Positions 52,144 to 59,754 of a DNA stretch of 64,000 nucleotides are shown here, in pieces. The translations under genes and the position numbers were made by a program. How positions within the stretch are numbered: the first letter of the stretch is position 1; each line of letters begins with the position of its first letter. The stretch comes from Wansuia hejianensis (lineage in GTDB: Bacteria > Bacillota > Clostridia > Lachnospirales > Lachnospiraceae), in contig NZ_CP060635.1 of assembly GCF_014337215.1 (NCBI RefSeq), forward strand, positions 1,501,501 to 1,565,500, given 5' to 3'. The notes under the pieces are model-generated. The model was not told where the DNA came from. It ran no database searches and saw only the letters and a program-made list of their open reading frames with translations.

Positions 52144-52491
52144 TTAATCAAAAAACTTCCCTTTAAAGAAATTCTCATTGCCAAGCTTTCTTGCCGTCAG
52201 CCTGAACATCACACAACCATCCGGGCACACAATATCCTTGCTATATTTATCATTCCCCCCAATATTCTCCAAATCCCCGCCGCTTCTGACAGCCTCCATG
52301 ACCGGGAACAACACCGTCATTACCTTAGAGCAGATACCCTGCCCCTCTGCATTTACCGGGCATCCATAGGTGCAGGTATATTTATCGCCAATTTCCTCTC
52401 CATTTCGGCAATATCTCTCCGTATGATCGCTCCGGAGAAATCCTGTCACCTCTATTTCAAATTCATACTCTTCGTCATACCACTTTTTCAT
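52144..52491 (-). CDS. TIGR04076 family protein
   Basis: A 115-residue Cys-rich protein with the features of TIGR04076: YTCTYGCPVNAEGQGICSK, then FPVMEAVRSGGDLENIGG, and CPDGCVMFRLTARK near the end. The conserved Cys residues suggest metal or cluster binding; function is unknown. AGAGGT precedes the ATG. It starts ten bases after the helicase gene stop, so it is probably the third gene of an operon MazG - helicase - TIGR04076. Confidence 0.75.
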   Translation of the reverse strand: MKKWYDEEYEFEIEVTGFLRSDHTERYCRNGEEIGDKYTCTYGCPVNAEGQGICSKVMTVLFPVMEAVRSGGDLENIGGNDKYSKDIVCPDGCVMFRLTARKLGNENFFKGKFFD

Positions 52492-52501
52492 AATTGACCT
52501 C

Positions 52502-54283
52502 TTACTTTCTTTTTATTAATAAGGTTTCATGTTTTCCCTGTGATCCTGCGGCCTCCTTCAGCGCCCTTCTCAATTCATCATCACACGCGTACAGGTACAG
52601 CCCGTTAACACCGCGCGTCATCAGGACACGGACTTCATGCTGGATCAGCGTTTCACCAAACTTTCTTTTCGTCCCGTCGGAAAGTGTACGATTTCTTGTT
52701 GCCTTCGCATTAAAGCTCGCGGAAGCGTCAAAAACAATTTCTCCATCGCGGTATTTCACAGACGGCCCGAGAATAACTCCGGCATAATTCAAATCAAAAC
52801 CCTGAATGGTAAATGTAGACCCTACTTCATTAATGGTCTGCGGCTGCTCCGCCCAGGAAAGAGTTTTACTTCTTCGTTTTTCCTTCCTGCCCAGTTCTTT
52901 TTTCAGTTCACGGTTCCAGGGCTTATGCCAGTCCCCGATCCTCACCTCCCAGTAAGCCAGCATTCTTTCCTCCATCGATGAATTCTTGCTGTATTCCCAG
53001 TCGTACGTGGCTATCATTCTGGATAATTCATGTTCTTCCTCTCCGGCTCTTTTCTTAATTGCCGCTTCCAGTTCAGACGGCCCGTCAAATACTTTTATCT
53101 CATATCCTGTTCCATCCATTGGAAGCTTAGTGACTTTTTTATTCTTAGTGAAATCATCGATCCAGGAAATTGTTTCTTCTGAGGCTGCCATTCTCATTTG
53201 TTTTCTCAGTTCAAAATGATTGCCGTTGTCTTTCGCAATTTTTCTATAATGGTTCAATATCTGAGCTTCCCAATACTGCTCTGTCGTTAAAATTTGATAT
53301 TCGTCAAACATAACCACAGTAACTCTCGCCCTGTTCAGAATATCCTCCAGCTGATTATTTCCCTTATAGGATTGCTTCCCCTGTGTCAATAATAAGTGCG
53401 CCTCGTCGACAAATGCAACGTCTATAGGATTGTCAGCCGAATGATGATTAATAAAAGTAGTTGGTTTACACACAACTTTTCCATACCTGTCATTCAGCCC
53501 CAGTTTTTCCGCAATCTGCTCGTAGACTGTAATCTGTTCGTCATGGTTTACGAGAAGATAACATTGCAGATCCTCCCTCCCCTGTTCTTCTGCCTCTGAA
53601 TACAGTTCATAAAAGGTACTGCTGTTGAGAACGGTTTTACCTGTGCCTGCCTCCCCGTCTATGAAGATAAGCTGCCCCCTTTCATTTTTCTTCAGCGCGT
53701 GAAAAACCTTTTCTATGATTCTGTCCTTAACATCTTCCTGTTCCTGGGTCAATTTATGTAATGGGGATGCCTTAAATAATGCAGAATCTTTTATGACACT
53801 TTCTTTGGGAAACAGCAAAGAATCTGTATTTCTAAGGTTTCTCCAAATGAACCGGAAAATTTCATTTAATTCATCATCCGTGTAATATCTGTTCTGCCGG
53901 TTGCTTCTTTTATTATGTATTTTCTTAACATTTTCAACGCTCATCATATAGAGCATAAGACGGTTTTCAATATCCAGAGTTAAAGACTTATTAAAATGCT
54001 CATGACCAATGATATACAGACTTGCTGAATTCTTTTTCAACTGATATTGCCAGCAGCCTTTATCTCTGGCTTTGTCATAATGCTGTTTCGTTCTCCTAAC
54101 CACATCATTCGATTCACCAATATAGATTTCATATTCCTCGCCGCTTTTCCAGTTATGGATATAAACGATGGGATAATCCAGCAAAACAGTTTTTTCCTTA
54201 TCCGATGAATGATTCTCTAATTTTTCCCGAAAAGCTTCCAGGCTGCGCATGTTGTCATCTATTTTATGTATGATTGGTTCCAA
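52502..54283 (-). CDS. GIY-YIG nuclease fused to DUF2075-type helicase/ATPase
   Basis: A 593-residue fusion. Residues about 35-125 are a GIY-YIG nuclease: YPIVYIH, EIYIGESNDVVRRTKQHY and a Glu in LTLDIENRLMLYM. From about 200 a DUF2075/superfamily-1-like ATPase follows: DGEAGTGKTVL (Walker A, 209-219), VAFVDEAHLLL (Walker B), RKQMRM and a C-terminal VGSTFTIQGFDLNYAGVI / RVLMTRGVNGLYLY like the last motifs of SF1 helicases. The start is TTG with GAGGA six bases upstream. Together with the MazG gene it forms a possible nucleic-acid-targeting defence module; this role is inference. Confidence 0.82.
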   Translation of the reverse strand: MEPIIHKIDDNMRSLEAFREKLENHSSDKEKTVLLDYPIVYIHNWKSGEEYEIYIGESNDVVRRTKQHYDKARDKGCWQYQLKKNSASLYIIGHEHFNKSLTLDIENRLMLYMMSVENVKKIHNKRSNRQNRYYTDDELNEIFRFIWRNLRNTDSLLFPKESVIKDSALFKASPLHKLTQEQEDVKDRIIEKVFHALKKNERGQLIFIDGEAGTGKTVLNSSTFYELYSEAEEQGREDLQCYLLVNHDEQITVYEQIAEKLGLNDRYGKVVCKPTTFINHHSADNPIDVAFVDEAHLLLTQGKQSYKGNNQLEDILNRARVTVVMFDEYQILTTEQYWEAQILNHYRKIAKDNGNHFELRKQMRMAASEETISWIDDFTKNKKVTKLPMDGTGYEIKVFDGPSELEAAIKKRAGEEEHELSRMIATYDWEYSKNSSMEERMLAYWEVRIGDWHKPWNRELKKELGRKEKRRSKTLSWAEQPQTINEVGSTFTIQGFDLNYAGVILGPSVKYRDGEIVFDASASFNAKATRNRTLSDGTKRKFGETLIQHEVRVLMTRGVNGLYLYACDDELRRALKEAAGSQGKHETLLIKRK

Positions 54284-54350
54284 TTCAGTTCCTCTTTTCT
54301 CTATCAGTACATTCCATCTTCCTATTCGTAAAGGTACGTTTCTCCCTCAA

Positions 54351-54710
54351 TTACTCATATTCATTATATTTTTTATTACTGCCCTTAGCCTTGTCTACCG
54401 GATATTTCTCTCCGTTTTTCCTTATTTTGTCCTCCAGCCCGCCGGCAAGGTCAAATTCATACATTTGTGAAAATCTCAGCAAAAAGAAAAACACATCAGA
54501 AAGCTCCTCCGAAATCCGTTCCCTTTTCTTTAAATCTTTCATCATATCTTTCATCTGCTGATCCGTTTTAAAACGGAATAAATCTAAAAGCTCGTTGGCC
54601 TCCGTGGAAAGCCCGATTGCCAGCTCCTTCGGACTGTGGTACTGGTCCCAGTCTCTTTCTTCACAGAACTTTTTAACCTTATTTTCCATTTTTAAAATAT
54701 CCGCTTCCAT
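54351..54710 (-). CDS. MazG-like nucleotide pyrophosphohydrolase
   Basis: A 119-residue all-alpha NTP pyrophosphohydrolase of the MazG/RS21-C6 type. The metal-binding Glu/Asp residues are in GLSTEANELLDLF and RISEELSDVFFFLLRF. It hydrolyses (d)NTPs to monophosphates, including damaged or alarmone nucleotides in some members. It is 67 bases upstream of the GIY-YIG/helicase gene on the same strand. Confidence 0.85.
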   Translation of the reverse strand: MEADILKMENKVKKFCEERDWDQYHSPKELAIGLSTEANELLDLFRFKTDQQMKDMMKDLKKRERISEELSDVFFFLLRFSQMYEFDLAGGLEDKIRKNGEKYPVDKAKGSNKKYNEYE

Positions 54711-55131
54711 CTTTACCTCTCATACTTCTGCGTAAATGTCTTTAATCTCTGTTCACTCCGCCATCTCTTTCAATCCACCTAAAACAACTACATGAATAAT
54801 TATCATTATAGCGTACATGCGGGGATATTTCCAGCAAAAGCGCTTATACACCATCTAAAGCTTTCTCACATGCAGCCAGAGTATTCCTCCCTGCATCTCA
54901 TTGATTCTCAAAAAACCTGCCTCAGCCAACGATATTTCCAGTCCAGGATACCATTTTTCCTCCAAACAAACGCCTTTCGCCATAGGCACACAGTCCGGGG
55001 CTGCATCGTTGACACAACAACACCGATGCACTGTCTGCCACCCAACCGCGAAGAAAAGGGCACCTTCTTTAGTATAATTGGTATTATTTGGAAATCCTCT
55101 CAGCAATATACAGAGGTAGAATAATTAAGGT
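54711..55131. other. Intergenic region with one doubtful small frame
   Basis: About 420 bases between MazG and the IS110 right end. The only longer frame, 54855-55106 on the minus strand, reads VGWQTVHRCCCVNDAAPDCV and ends GGILWLHVRKL. It has no standard start or ribosome-binding site and I do not recognise it. It may be a relic. Confidence 0.3.
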
Positions 55132-55252
55132 AGCCTGCAAATAAAAAGTCAAGGCTAAATTGAAAGAACATTGAAAATTTTATACAGGTTCAAAATTAGG
55201 TATCAAAATAAGACCACCACACCAGTGCTGGCCTGAAAATAGTAGTGGATAT

Positions 55253-56461
55253 TTAGGATTCTGGAAGAGATGAAAGATATTCTTTCACTCGACCATAGTA
55301 GATTCTTAGAAACTTATTGGCACCCGCTGTCATGTAGACATAGTAAGGTTTACCTTGAGCACGTTTTTTGTCCAAGAACTGATATACAGGGTCAGCCTGT
55401 GGTCTTGTTTTAATTAAAACGTCCATTACTTGAAATAAGGTTTTCCTGAGGTCAGAAGAACCACGCTTTGAAGTTGGAACACTTTTTTGTTCATAAGTGC
55501 CGGACTCATTCACGCCGGGATCTACACCGGCAAATGCAGTAATAGCGCCTTTATGAGTAAACCGGGAAACATCGCCAATCTCAGCCATGAGCTGAGGACC
55601 AAGTGAAGGTCCAACCCCTTTCATAGCCATAACGATAGGATATTCGGGGAGTTTCGATGCGGTTTCATTCATTAAGGTACGCAGCGACTCAACGGTTGCA
55701 GAGGCACTGTTAAGCTGGTCAACAGCCTGCCTGATGATAAGCTTTGTAATGTCATCCTTTGGAAGTACAGGAACAAGTTCCTTTGCTTTTCCATAGATTT
55801 CTTCAGCCTTTGACTGGCTGAAGTTGTACTTCTTACGTTTGCACCAGTTTTGATAATGGCAGATAAAGGCATTTTGAGACATTTTACGGACACAGTCCAC
55901 ATGCCAGTATGTAGATGCAAAATCGACCCATTTCTGGCTGCCGTCACTGCGTGCAGGACTGTCAAAGTAAGCATTCACACCAGGATAGGTTTGGTCAAGG
56001 ATTCCAATGAGGTTATTCTTCATAGCCGTCTTATGTTTCATGTAAAAGCAAAACTGACGGTTCATAGTTTTAAGCTGATTTCGTAATTCATCCATAACAC
56101 TATACTGTTTGAGATTTTGCCACTTGTCAAGTGCATATCGGGCAATCTTAACGGAGTCAGCTTTGTCAGATTTGACTTTGCGAAGGGAATCATTATCAAA
56201 ATCCTTGATAAGCTTTGGGTTAATGGCACTGACGAAAAGATTTGCCTCGGAAAGCTGATGGGCAAGGACTTCGTAATAATGTCCTGTATGCTCTATTACG
56301 ATTCGAGATTCGCCTTCAACAGAGTGGATGAGTTCTACAAGTGAATTGATATCACTGGCTGTGTGTTTGATTTCAAAAGGTGCAGAGACAATTTCGCCGA
56401 ATGGGCGCATGATTGCCACCATGCTTTTTCCTTTAGAAACATCGATACCTACTGCGTTCAT
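55253..56461 (-). CDS. IS110-family DEDD transposase/recombinase
   Basis: A 402-residue recombinase. The RuvC-like domain has Asp7 (GIDVSKGKS), Glu57 (VIEHTGHY), and Asp99/Asp102 (KSDKADSVK). The C-terminal Transposase_20 domain has MKGVGPSLGPQLMAEIGDVSRF, AGVDPGVNESGTY with the likely catalytic Ser, and SKRGSSDLRKTLFQ. IS110 enzymes are guided by a bridge RNA from their own non-coding end. The ATG at 56459-56461 follows AAGGAGTGA; a GTG four codons upstream is inside that site. No frameshift or stop is seen, so it may be active. Confidence 0.92.
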   Translation of the reverse strand: MNAVGIDVSKGKSMVAIMRPFGEIVSAPFEIKHTASDINSLVELIHSVEGESRIVIEHTGHYYEVLAHQLSEANLFVSAINPKLIKDFDNDSLRKVKSDKADSVKIARYALDKWQNLKQYSVMDELRNQLKTMNRQFCFYMKHKTAMKNNLIGILDQTYPGVNAYFDSPARSDGSQKWVDFASTYWHVDCVRKMSQNAFICHYQNWCKRKKYNFSQSKAEEIYGKAKELVPVLPKDDITKLIIRQAVDQLNSASATVESLRTLMNETASKLPEYPIVMAMKGVGPSLGPQLMAEIGDVSRFTHKGAITAFAGVDPGVNESGTYEQKSVPTSKRGSSDLRKTLFQVMDVLIKTRPQADPVYQFLDKKRAQGKPYYVYMTAGANKFLRIYYGRVKEYLSSLPES

Positions 56462-56488
56462 AAAATTTGTCACTCCTTAAGAATTATT

Positions 56489-56518
56489 GCAATGGTTAAA
56501 ACCAGTTTTACTCATTGC
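56489..56518 (-). promoter_or_regulatory. Hairpin just before the transposase ribosome-binding site
   Basis: GCAATG...CATTGC with inner arms AAAAC/GTTTT make a 30-base hairpin ending about 16 bases before AAGGAGTGA. It could close the end of the bridge RNA or dampen transposase expression. Confidence 0.5.
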
Positions 56519-56519
56519 C

Positions 56520-56725
56520 TATTCAATCTACTGTGGTGTGACACGAATGCGCCTATGACGATTCAACCTGCATAAAACGAACGCTGCGAATGAGGAGCTG
56601 GTTATCAGTCTAATTTACGGACGCGAAGTCCAAGAAAGGAAGCCGACATACCGATTGCTCCATCATTATACAGCTTAAGCAACAAGATGGATAATTCCTT
56701 ACTGGCTGTAAGGGATATTACCCAT
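56520..56725 (-). ncRNA. Candidate IS110 bridge RNA
   Basis: The left end folds as known bridge RNAs do. First, a 5' stem-loop (56723-56689) with arms CCTTAC/GTAAGG and an outer GGGTAAT/ATTATCC. Second, a stem (56661-56594; GGAGC/GCTCC outer) enclosing an internal loop and tip hairpin GGAC/GTCC. The 5' side of this loop has TCCTTTCT (56640-56633), identical to the eight bases ending in the core at the left flank (56747-56740), as a left target guide should be. Third, a loop around hairpin 56564-56545 whose sides carry GCAGGTT (56571-56565) and CAGTAG (56533-56528), which can pair with the right-end GCAGGCT and left-end CTACT. The expected right target guide does not match the present flank. 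The fold is by eye. Confidence 0.6.
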
Positions 56726-56760
56726 AAATATATTGTAGTAGAAAGGAGGTGAAATTCTGT

Positions 56761-57366
56761 ATGACAGGAAATGTTTTCGGCTACATCCGCGTATCCAGCA
56801 CCGACCAGAATGAAGAACGTCAGCTTGTCGCCATGAAAGAAAGAAATGTGCCCGGGAAAAACCTGTTCATGGATAAGCAATCCGGCAAAGACTTTGAACG
56901 GCCTTCTTACAAAAAAATGATCCGCCGCCTGAAGCCCGGCGATCTGCTGTATATCCTGAGTATCGACCGCCTGGGCCGCAACTATATGGAAATACAGGAA
57001 CAATGGCGCATCCTGACCAGGGAAAAAAAAATTGATATCTGTGTTTTGGACATGCCTCTTCTGGACACCCGCAGCGGTAAAGACCTGATGGGAACCTTCA
57101 TTGCCGACCTGGTTCTCCAGATTCTGTCCTTCGTGGCCCAGAATGAACGTGAAAACATCCGCAGGCGTCAGGCCGAGGGAATCGCGGCGGCCCAGGCCAG
57201 AGGTGTAAGATTCGGCAGGCCGCCCCGCCCTCTTCCTCCAAATTTCTGTGCGGTCCACAAAGCATGGCGGGGCAAAAAAATAACACTTCAACAGGCAGCA
57301 AAAGCCTGCGAAATGCCTCCGGGGACCTTTTATTCAAAAGCGGTAAAATACGAAAATCATACATAA
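56761..57366 (+). CDS. Small serine recombinase (resolvase/invertase family)
   Basis: A 201-residue serine recombinase. FGYIRVSSTDQNEERQL includes the catalytic Ser12, SIDRLGRNY and QNERENIRRRQAEGIAAAQ are the conserved core, GVRFGRPPRPL leads to a C-terminal helix-turn-helix (ITLQQAAKACEMPPGTFY). Size and layout are those of DNA invertases and resolvases. AAGGAGG is at 56742-56748. The IS110 left end lies directly before that site, so the original promoter has been displaced. The inverted repeats 20 bases downstream of the gene make it a likely invertase of that segment. Confidence 0.88.
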   Translation: MTGNVFGYIRVSSTDQNEERQLVAMKERNVPGKNLFMDKQSGKDFERPSYKKMIRRLKPGDLLYILSIDRLGRNYMEIQEQWRILTREKKIDICVLDMPLLDTRSGKDLMGTFIADLVLQILSFVAQNERENIRRRQAEGIAAAQARGVRFGRPPRPLPPNFCAVHKAWRGKKITLQQAAKACEMPPGTFYSKAVKYENHT

Positions 57367-57387
57367 TCTATCGGTAAATTTATTAAC

Positions 57388-57555
57388 GTGTACCTTTTCG
57401 AATGCCGATAATAACACTTTTTTCCAGTATAACGGAATTTCAGCTTTTTATCAAGTTCCTTTCCTGTTTTAACAGACCTTTATCCGAAATTTTATTCCAT
57501 CTGCCTCTTTTCTGTTCTGATTCATTCCTTCAGCACTCTTATTGAAAAGGTACAC
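57388..57555. repeat. Invertible DNA segment bounded by 12-bp inverted repeats
   Basis: Perfect inverted repeats GTGTACCTTTTC (57388-57399) and GAAAAGGTACAC (57544-57555) enclose 144 bases without a gene. They lie between a serine recombinase and a surface-protein gene. The segment contains a promoter pointing left (57426-57454). Inversion would turn it to the right with its -10 about 98 bases before the surface-protein start. In the orientation shown the switch is probably OFF. Confidence 0.75.
57426..57454 (-). promoter_or_regulatory. Promoter inside the invertible segment, facing away from the surface-protein gene
   Basis: On the minus strand TTGATA (57449-57454), a 17-bp spacer, then TATACT (57426-57431), a near-consensus promoter. 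As it lies it would read back towards the end of the recombinase gene. Confidence 0.7.
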
Positions 57556-57614
57556 TTTTCAAAATTATTATACAGTACAATGGACGTTTTTTGCAAAAAG
57601 AAGGAGGTATTTCA

Positions 57615-59552
57615 GTGAAAACCAAAAGAACAAAAGGCAAATTTCTTTCTTTACTGCTGGCAGCCGTTATGGCCTTCTGCCTGTTCCCCTTTGCCGCGGC
57701 GGCAGAAACGCCGGACGGCTGGGACGGGACGGCAGACACTTCCTGGTACAACGGGACAGATACGGAATTTCATCTGAGCACGGCGGAGCAGCTGGCCGGC
57801 CTGGCTGCTCTCGTCAATGCTCCGGACAGCAGTGACACCTTTGCCGGAAAAACCGTCTATCTGGAGGCCGATCTGGATCTCAGCGGCCACGAATGGGTGT
57901 CTATAGGCGACGGCAACAACGTGGGACGGTATTTTGGGGGCGTCTTTGACGGCCAGAACCATTCCATCAGCCATTTAACCTCAACGGCCTCGCCCAATTA
58001 TTATCACGGCCTGTTCGGGGTCGTCTCCCAGGGCGGAACCGTCAAAAATATAGGAGTAACAGACGCATACATAACAACCGGCGCCGGGGATACTTCTCTG
58101 CGCCTGGGGGTTCTGGCGGACTGGGCAAATGCCGCCTCCATTCTCAACTCATACACCACCGGCACTGTCATGAGCACCACCGGTGATAAATTGCTCGGAG
58201 GCCTCGTCGGCCAGTGCACAGCCGGCACTCAAATCACCGGCTGCTATTCCACCGCCGCCGTAGTGAGCCAGAAGGCTGATTCCTGCGATACGGTCGGCGG
58301 GATCACCGGTCAATGGGAAAACGCCACAGCCGATGCCCTGATCTCAGACTGCTGGTTCGGCGGCAGCATCAGCTGCGAATACGACGACACCGCTGTGGGC
58401 GGCATAATGGGAGCCAACTTTGATTTTGACGACGATCAGCCGGGAGTAACCATCCGGAACTGTTTCGTGTCAACCACAGACATCACCTGTGCGAATCCCG
58501 ACAACATTACCTGGATTGCAGCGGTAGTCAACGGGCCTGTCTCTGATTGTTACTGGCCTGTTAATACGGCTCTGCCCACGCAGCCTGCTGCTGTCGTGAA
58601 ACTTGTTGTGGACTGGGACGCAGGAACTGCAGACCCGGACCCGGCCTTCGATCAGTCTGTCTGCGGCATCCCTGTTGAAAATTTTCAAGCGCCAGAGATT
58701 TTGGACAGCCTGAACGCTAATGCCGCTCCCGGCGTCATCTGGGTGGCCGGCCTGACACACCCGACATTTTCCCATGATGATCCCCATATCCCGGCAGACT
58801 ATTCCGCCGTGGAAGCAGCCAGGAGTAAAATTCCTTCTGATCTGACCCTTTACACGGATGCAACAGTCAGCCAGTTACATGAAGCGCTGAACAATATCAC
58901 GGAAGGTCTCACCAAAGACCGGCAGTCCGAGGTTACGGCTATGGCTGCTGCCATAGAGACGGCTGTTTCCGGCCTTATTTATAAAGGAGCTGATTATTCT
59001 GCCGTAGACGCAGCCGCTGAAAAAGCTAATGCGTTGAACCCGCAGGAATATAAGGATTTTTCTGCAGTTGAAGCAGCCCTCAGCGCAGTCATCCGCGGTA
59101 AAGACATTACAGAACAGGCCGCGGTTAACGCATATGCGGCAGCCATAGAGGATGCAATCACAGCACTTGAGTATAAAGACGCCGATTACTCTGCGGTAGA
59201 CGCAGCCGTTAAAAAAGCGAACGCCTTGAATAAAAACGATTACAAAGACTTCACGGCAGTTGAAAATGCGCTCAAGGCCGTCGTCCCCGGAAAGAACATT
59301 ACGGAACAGAATGCCGTGGACGCGATGGCAAAAGCGATTGAGGCTGCAATCTCAGGGCTTGTGAAAAAGACGGCCGTTGCACCTGTGACAGTGACTCTGT
59401 CTCCTTCTCAGAAACCAGTGTCCGCACAGACAACAAAAAGCCCTTCAACGGGCGACAGCAACAGCCCCATTCCCTGGCTGATCCTGTTGGCCGCAGCCGC
59501 ATGCGCCCTGGCTTGTACAGCTGTCTATGCGAAAAAAAGGAAAGCGAAATAA
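57615..59552 (+). CDS. Sortase-anchored surface protein with FIVAR-like repeats
   Basis: A 645-residue secreted protein. The start is GTG (57615-57617) with AAGGAGGT upstream; residues 1-28 are a signal peptide ending near AAAAE. Residues about 35-330 have GLUG-like repeats (GGVFDGQNHSISHL, GGLVGQCTAGTQITGCYST, VGGITGQWEN), a beta-helix adhesin type. Residues about 400-590 are three to four repeats of about 60 residues beginning ADYSAVDAA and ending ITALEYK, of FIVAR type. The end has SPSTGD, a hydrophobic segment and KKRKAK, a sortase signal. It probably sits on the cell wall and binds a ligand. Expression is likely phase variable through the segment upstream. Confidence 0.85.
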   Translation: MKTKRTKGKFLSLLLAAVMAFCLFPFAAAAETPDGWDGTADTSWYNGTDTEFHLSTAEQLAGLAALVNAPDSSDTFAGKTVYLEADLDLSGHEWVSIGDGNNVGRYFGGVFDGQNHSISHLTSTASPNYYHGLFGVVSQGGTVKNIGVTDAYITTGAGDTSLRLGVLADWANAASILNSYTTGTVMSTTGDKLLGGLVGQCTAGTQITGCYSTAAVVSQKADSCDTVGGITGQWENATADALISDCWFGGSISCEYDDTAVGGIMGANFDFDDDQPGVTIRNCFVSTTDITCANPDNITWIAAVVNGPVSDCYWPVNTALPTQPAAVVKLVVDWDAGTADPDPAFDQSVCGIPVENFQAPEILDSLNANAAPGVIWVAGLTHPTFSHDDPHIPADYSAVEAARSKIPSDLTLYTDATVSQLHEALNNITEGLTKDRQSEVTAMAAAIETAVSGLIYKGADYSAVDAAAEKANALNPQEYKDFSAVEAALSAVIRGKDITEQAAVNAYAAAIEDAITALEYKDADYSAVDAAVKKANALNKNDYKDFTAVENALKAVVPGKNITEQNAVDAMAKAIEAAISGLVKKTAVAPVTVTLSPSQKPVSAQTTKSPSTGDSNSPIPWLILLAAAACALACTAVYAKKRKAK

Positions 59553-59572
59553 CACCAATTCCTGTCTTGTTA

Positions 59573-59600
59573 TACCGGCCCGTAACTGGGCCGGTATTTT
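59573..59600 (+). terminator. Intrinsic terminator of the surface-protein gene
   Basis: TACCGGCCC / GGGCCGGTA stem with a six-base loop followed by TTTT. Confidence 0.85.
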
Positions 59601-59698
59601 CCTATTCTCTTAGCTGGCGCCATATAACTCTGAATTCCCGGATATTACCTTCTCCATTTCTGAGCATAAGATTATTTTGGATTGCATCACAAAAACTC

Positions 59699-59726
59699 TT
59701 GTGCTTTTCATCTTTTTCTATATAAT
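59699..59726 (+). promoter_or_regulatory. Promoter of carB
   Basis: TTGTGC (59699-59704), 16 bases, TATAAT (59721-59726), 29 bases before the carB ATG. No PyrR-type attenuator is visible. Confidence 0.6.
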
Positions 59727-59754
59727 TATCTATAGAACAAAGGAGGATATTTTT

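Larger units (their letters stand above)
55132..56741 (-). mobile_element. IS110-family insertion sequence
   Basis: About 1.6 kb with a single DEDD transposase gene and a long untranslated left end, the layout of the IS110 group. There are no terminal inverted repeats. Candidate CT core dinucleotides are at 56741-56740 (left end) and 55133-55132 (right end). If these ends are joined as in the circular intermediate, TTGACT from the right end (55152-55147) and TACAAT from the left end (56737-56732) come to lie exactly 17 bases apart, recreating a promoter reading into the left-end RNA. That joint feature is the main evidence for the boundaries. Confidence 0.75.

Noticed and set aside
56605..57291. 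A 228-codon minus-strand frame spanning the IS110 left end and the recombinase gene
   Set aside because: It crosses the element boundary and is antisense to the recombinase; the left end is better explained as bridge-RNA DNA.
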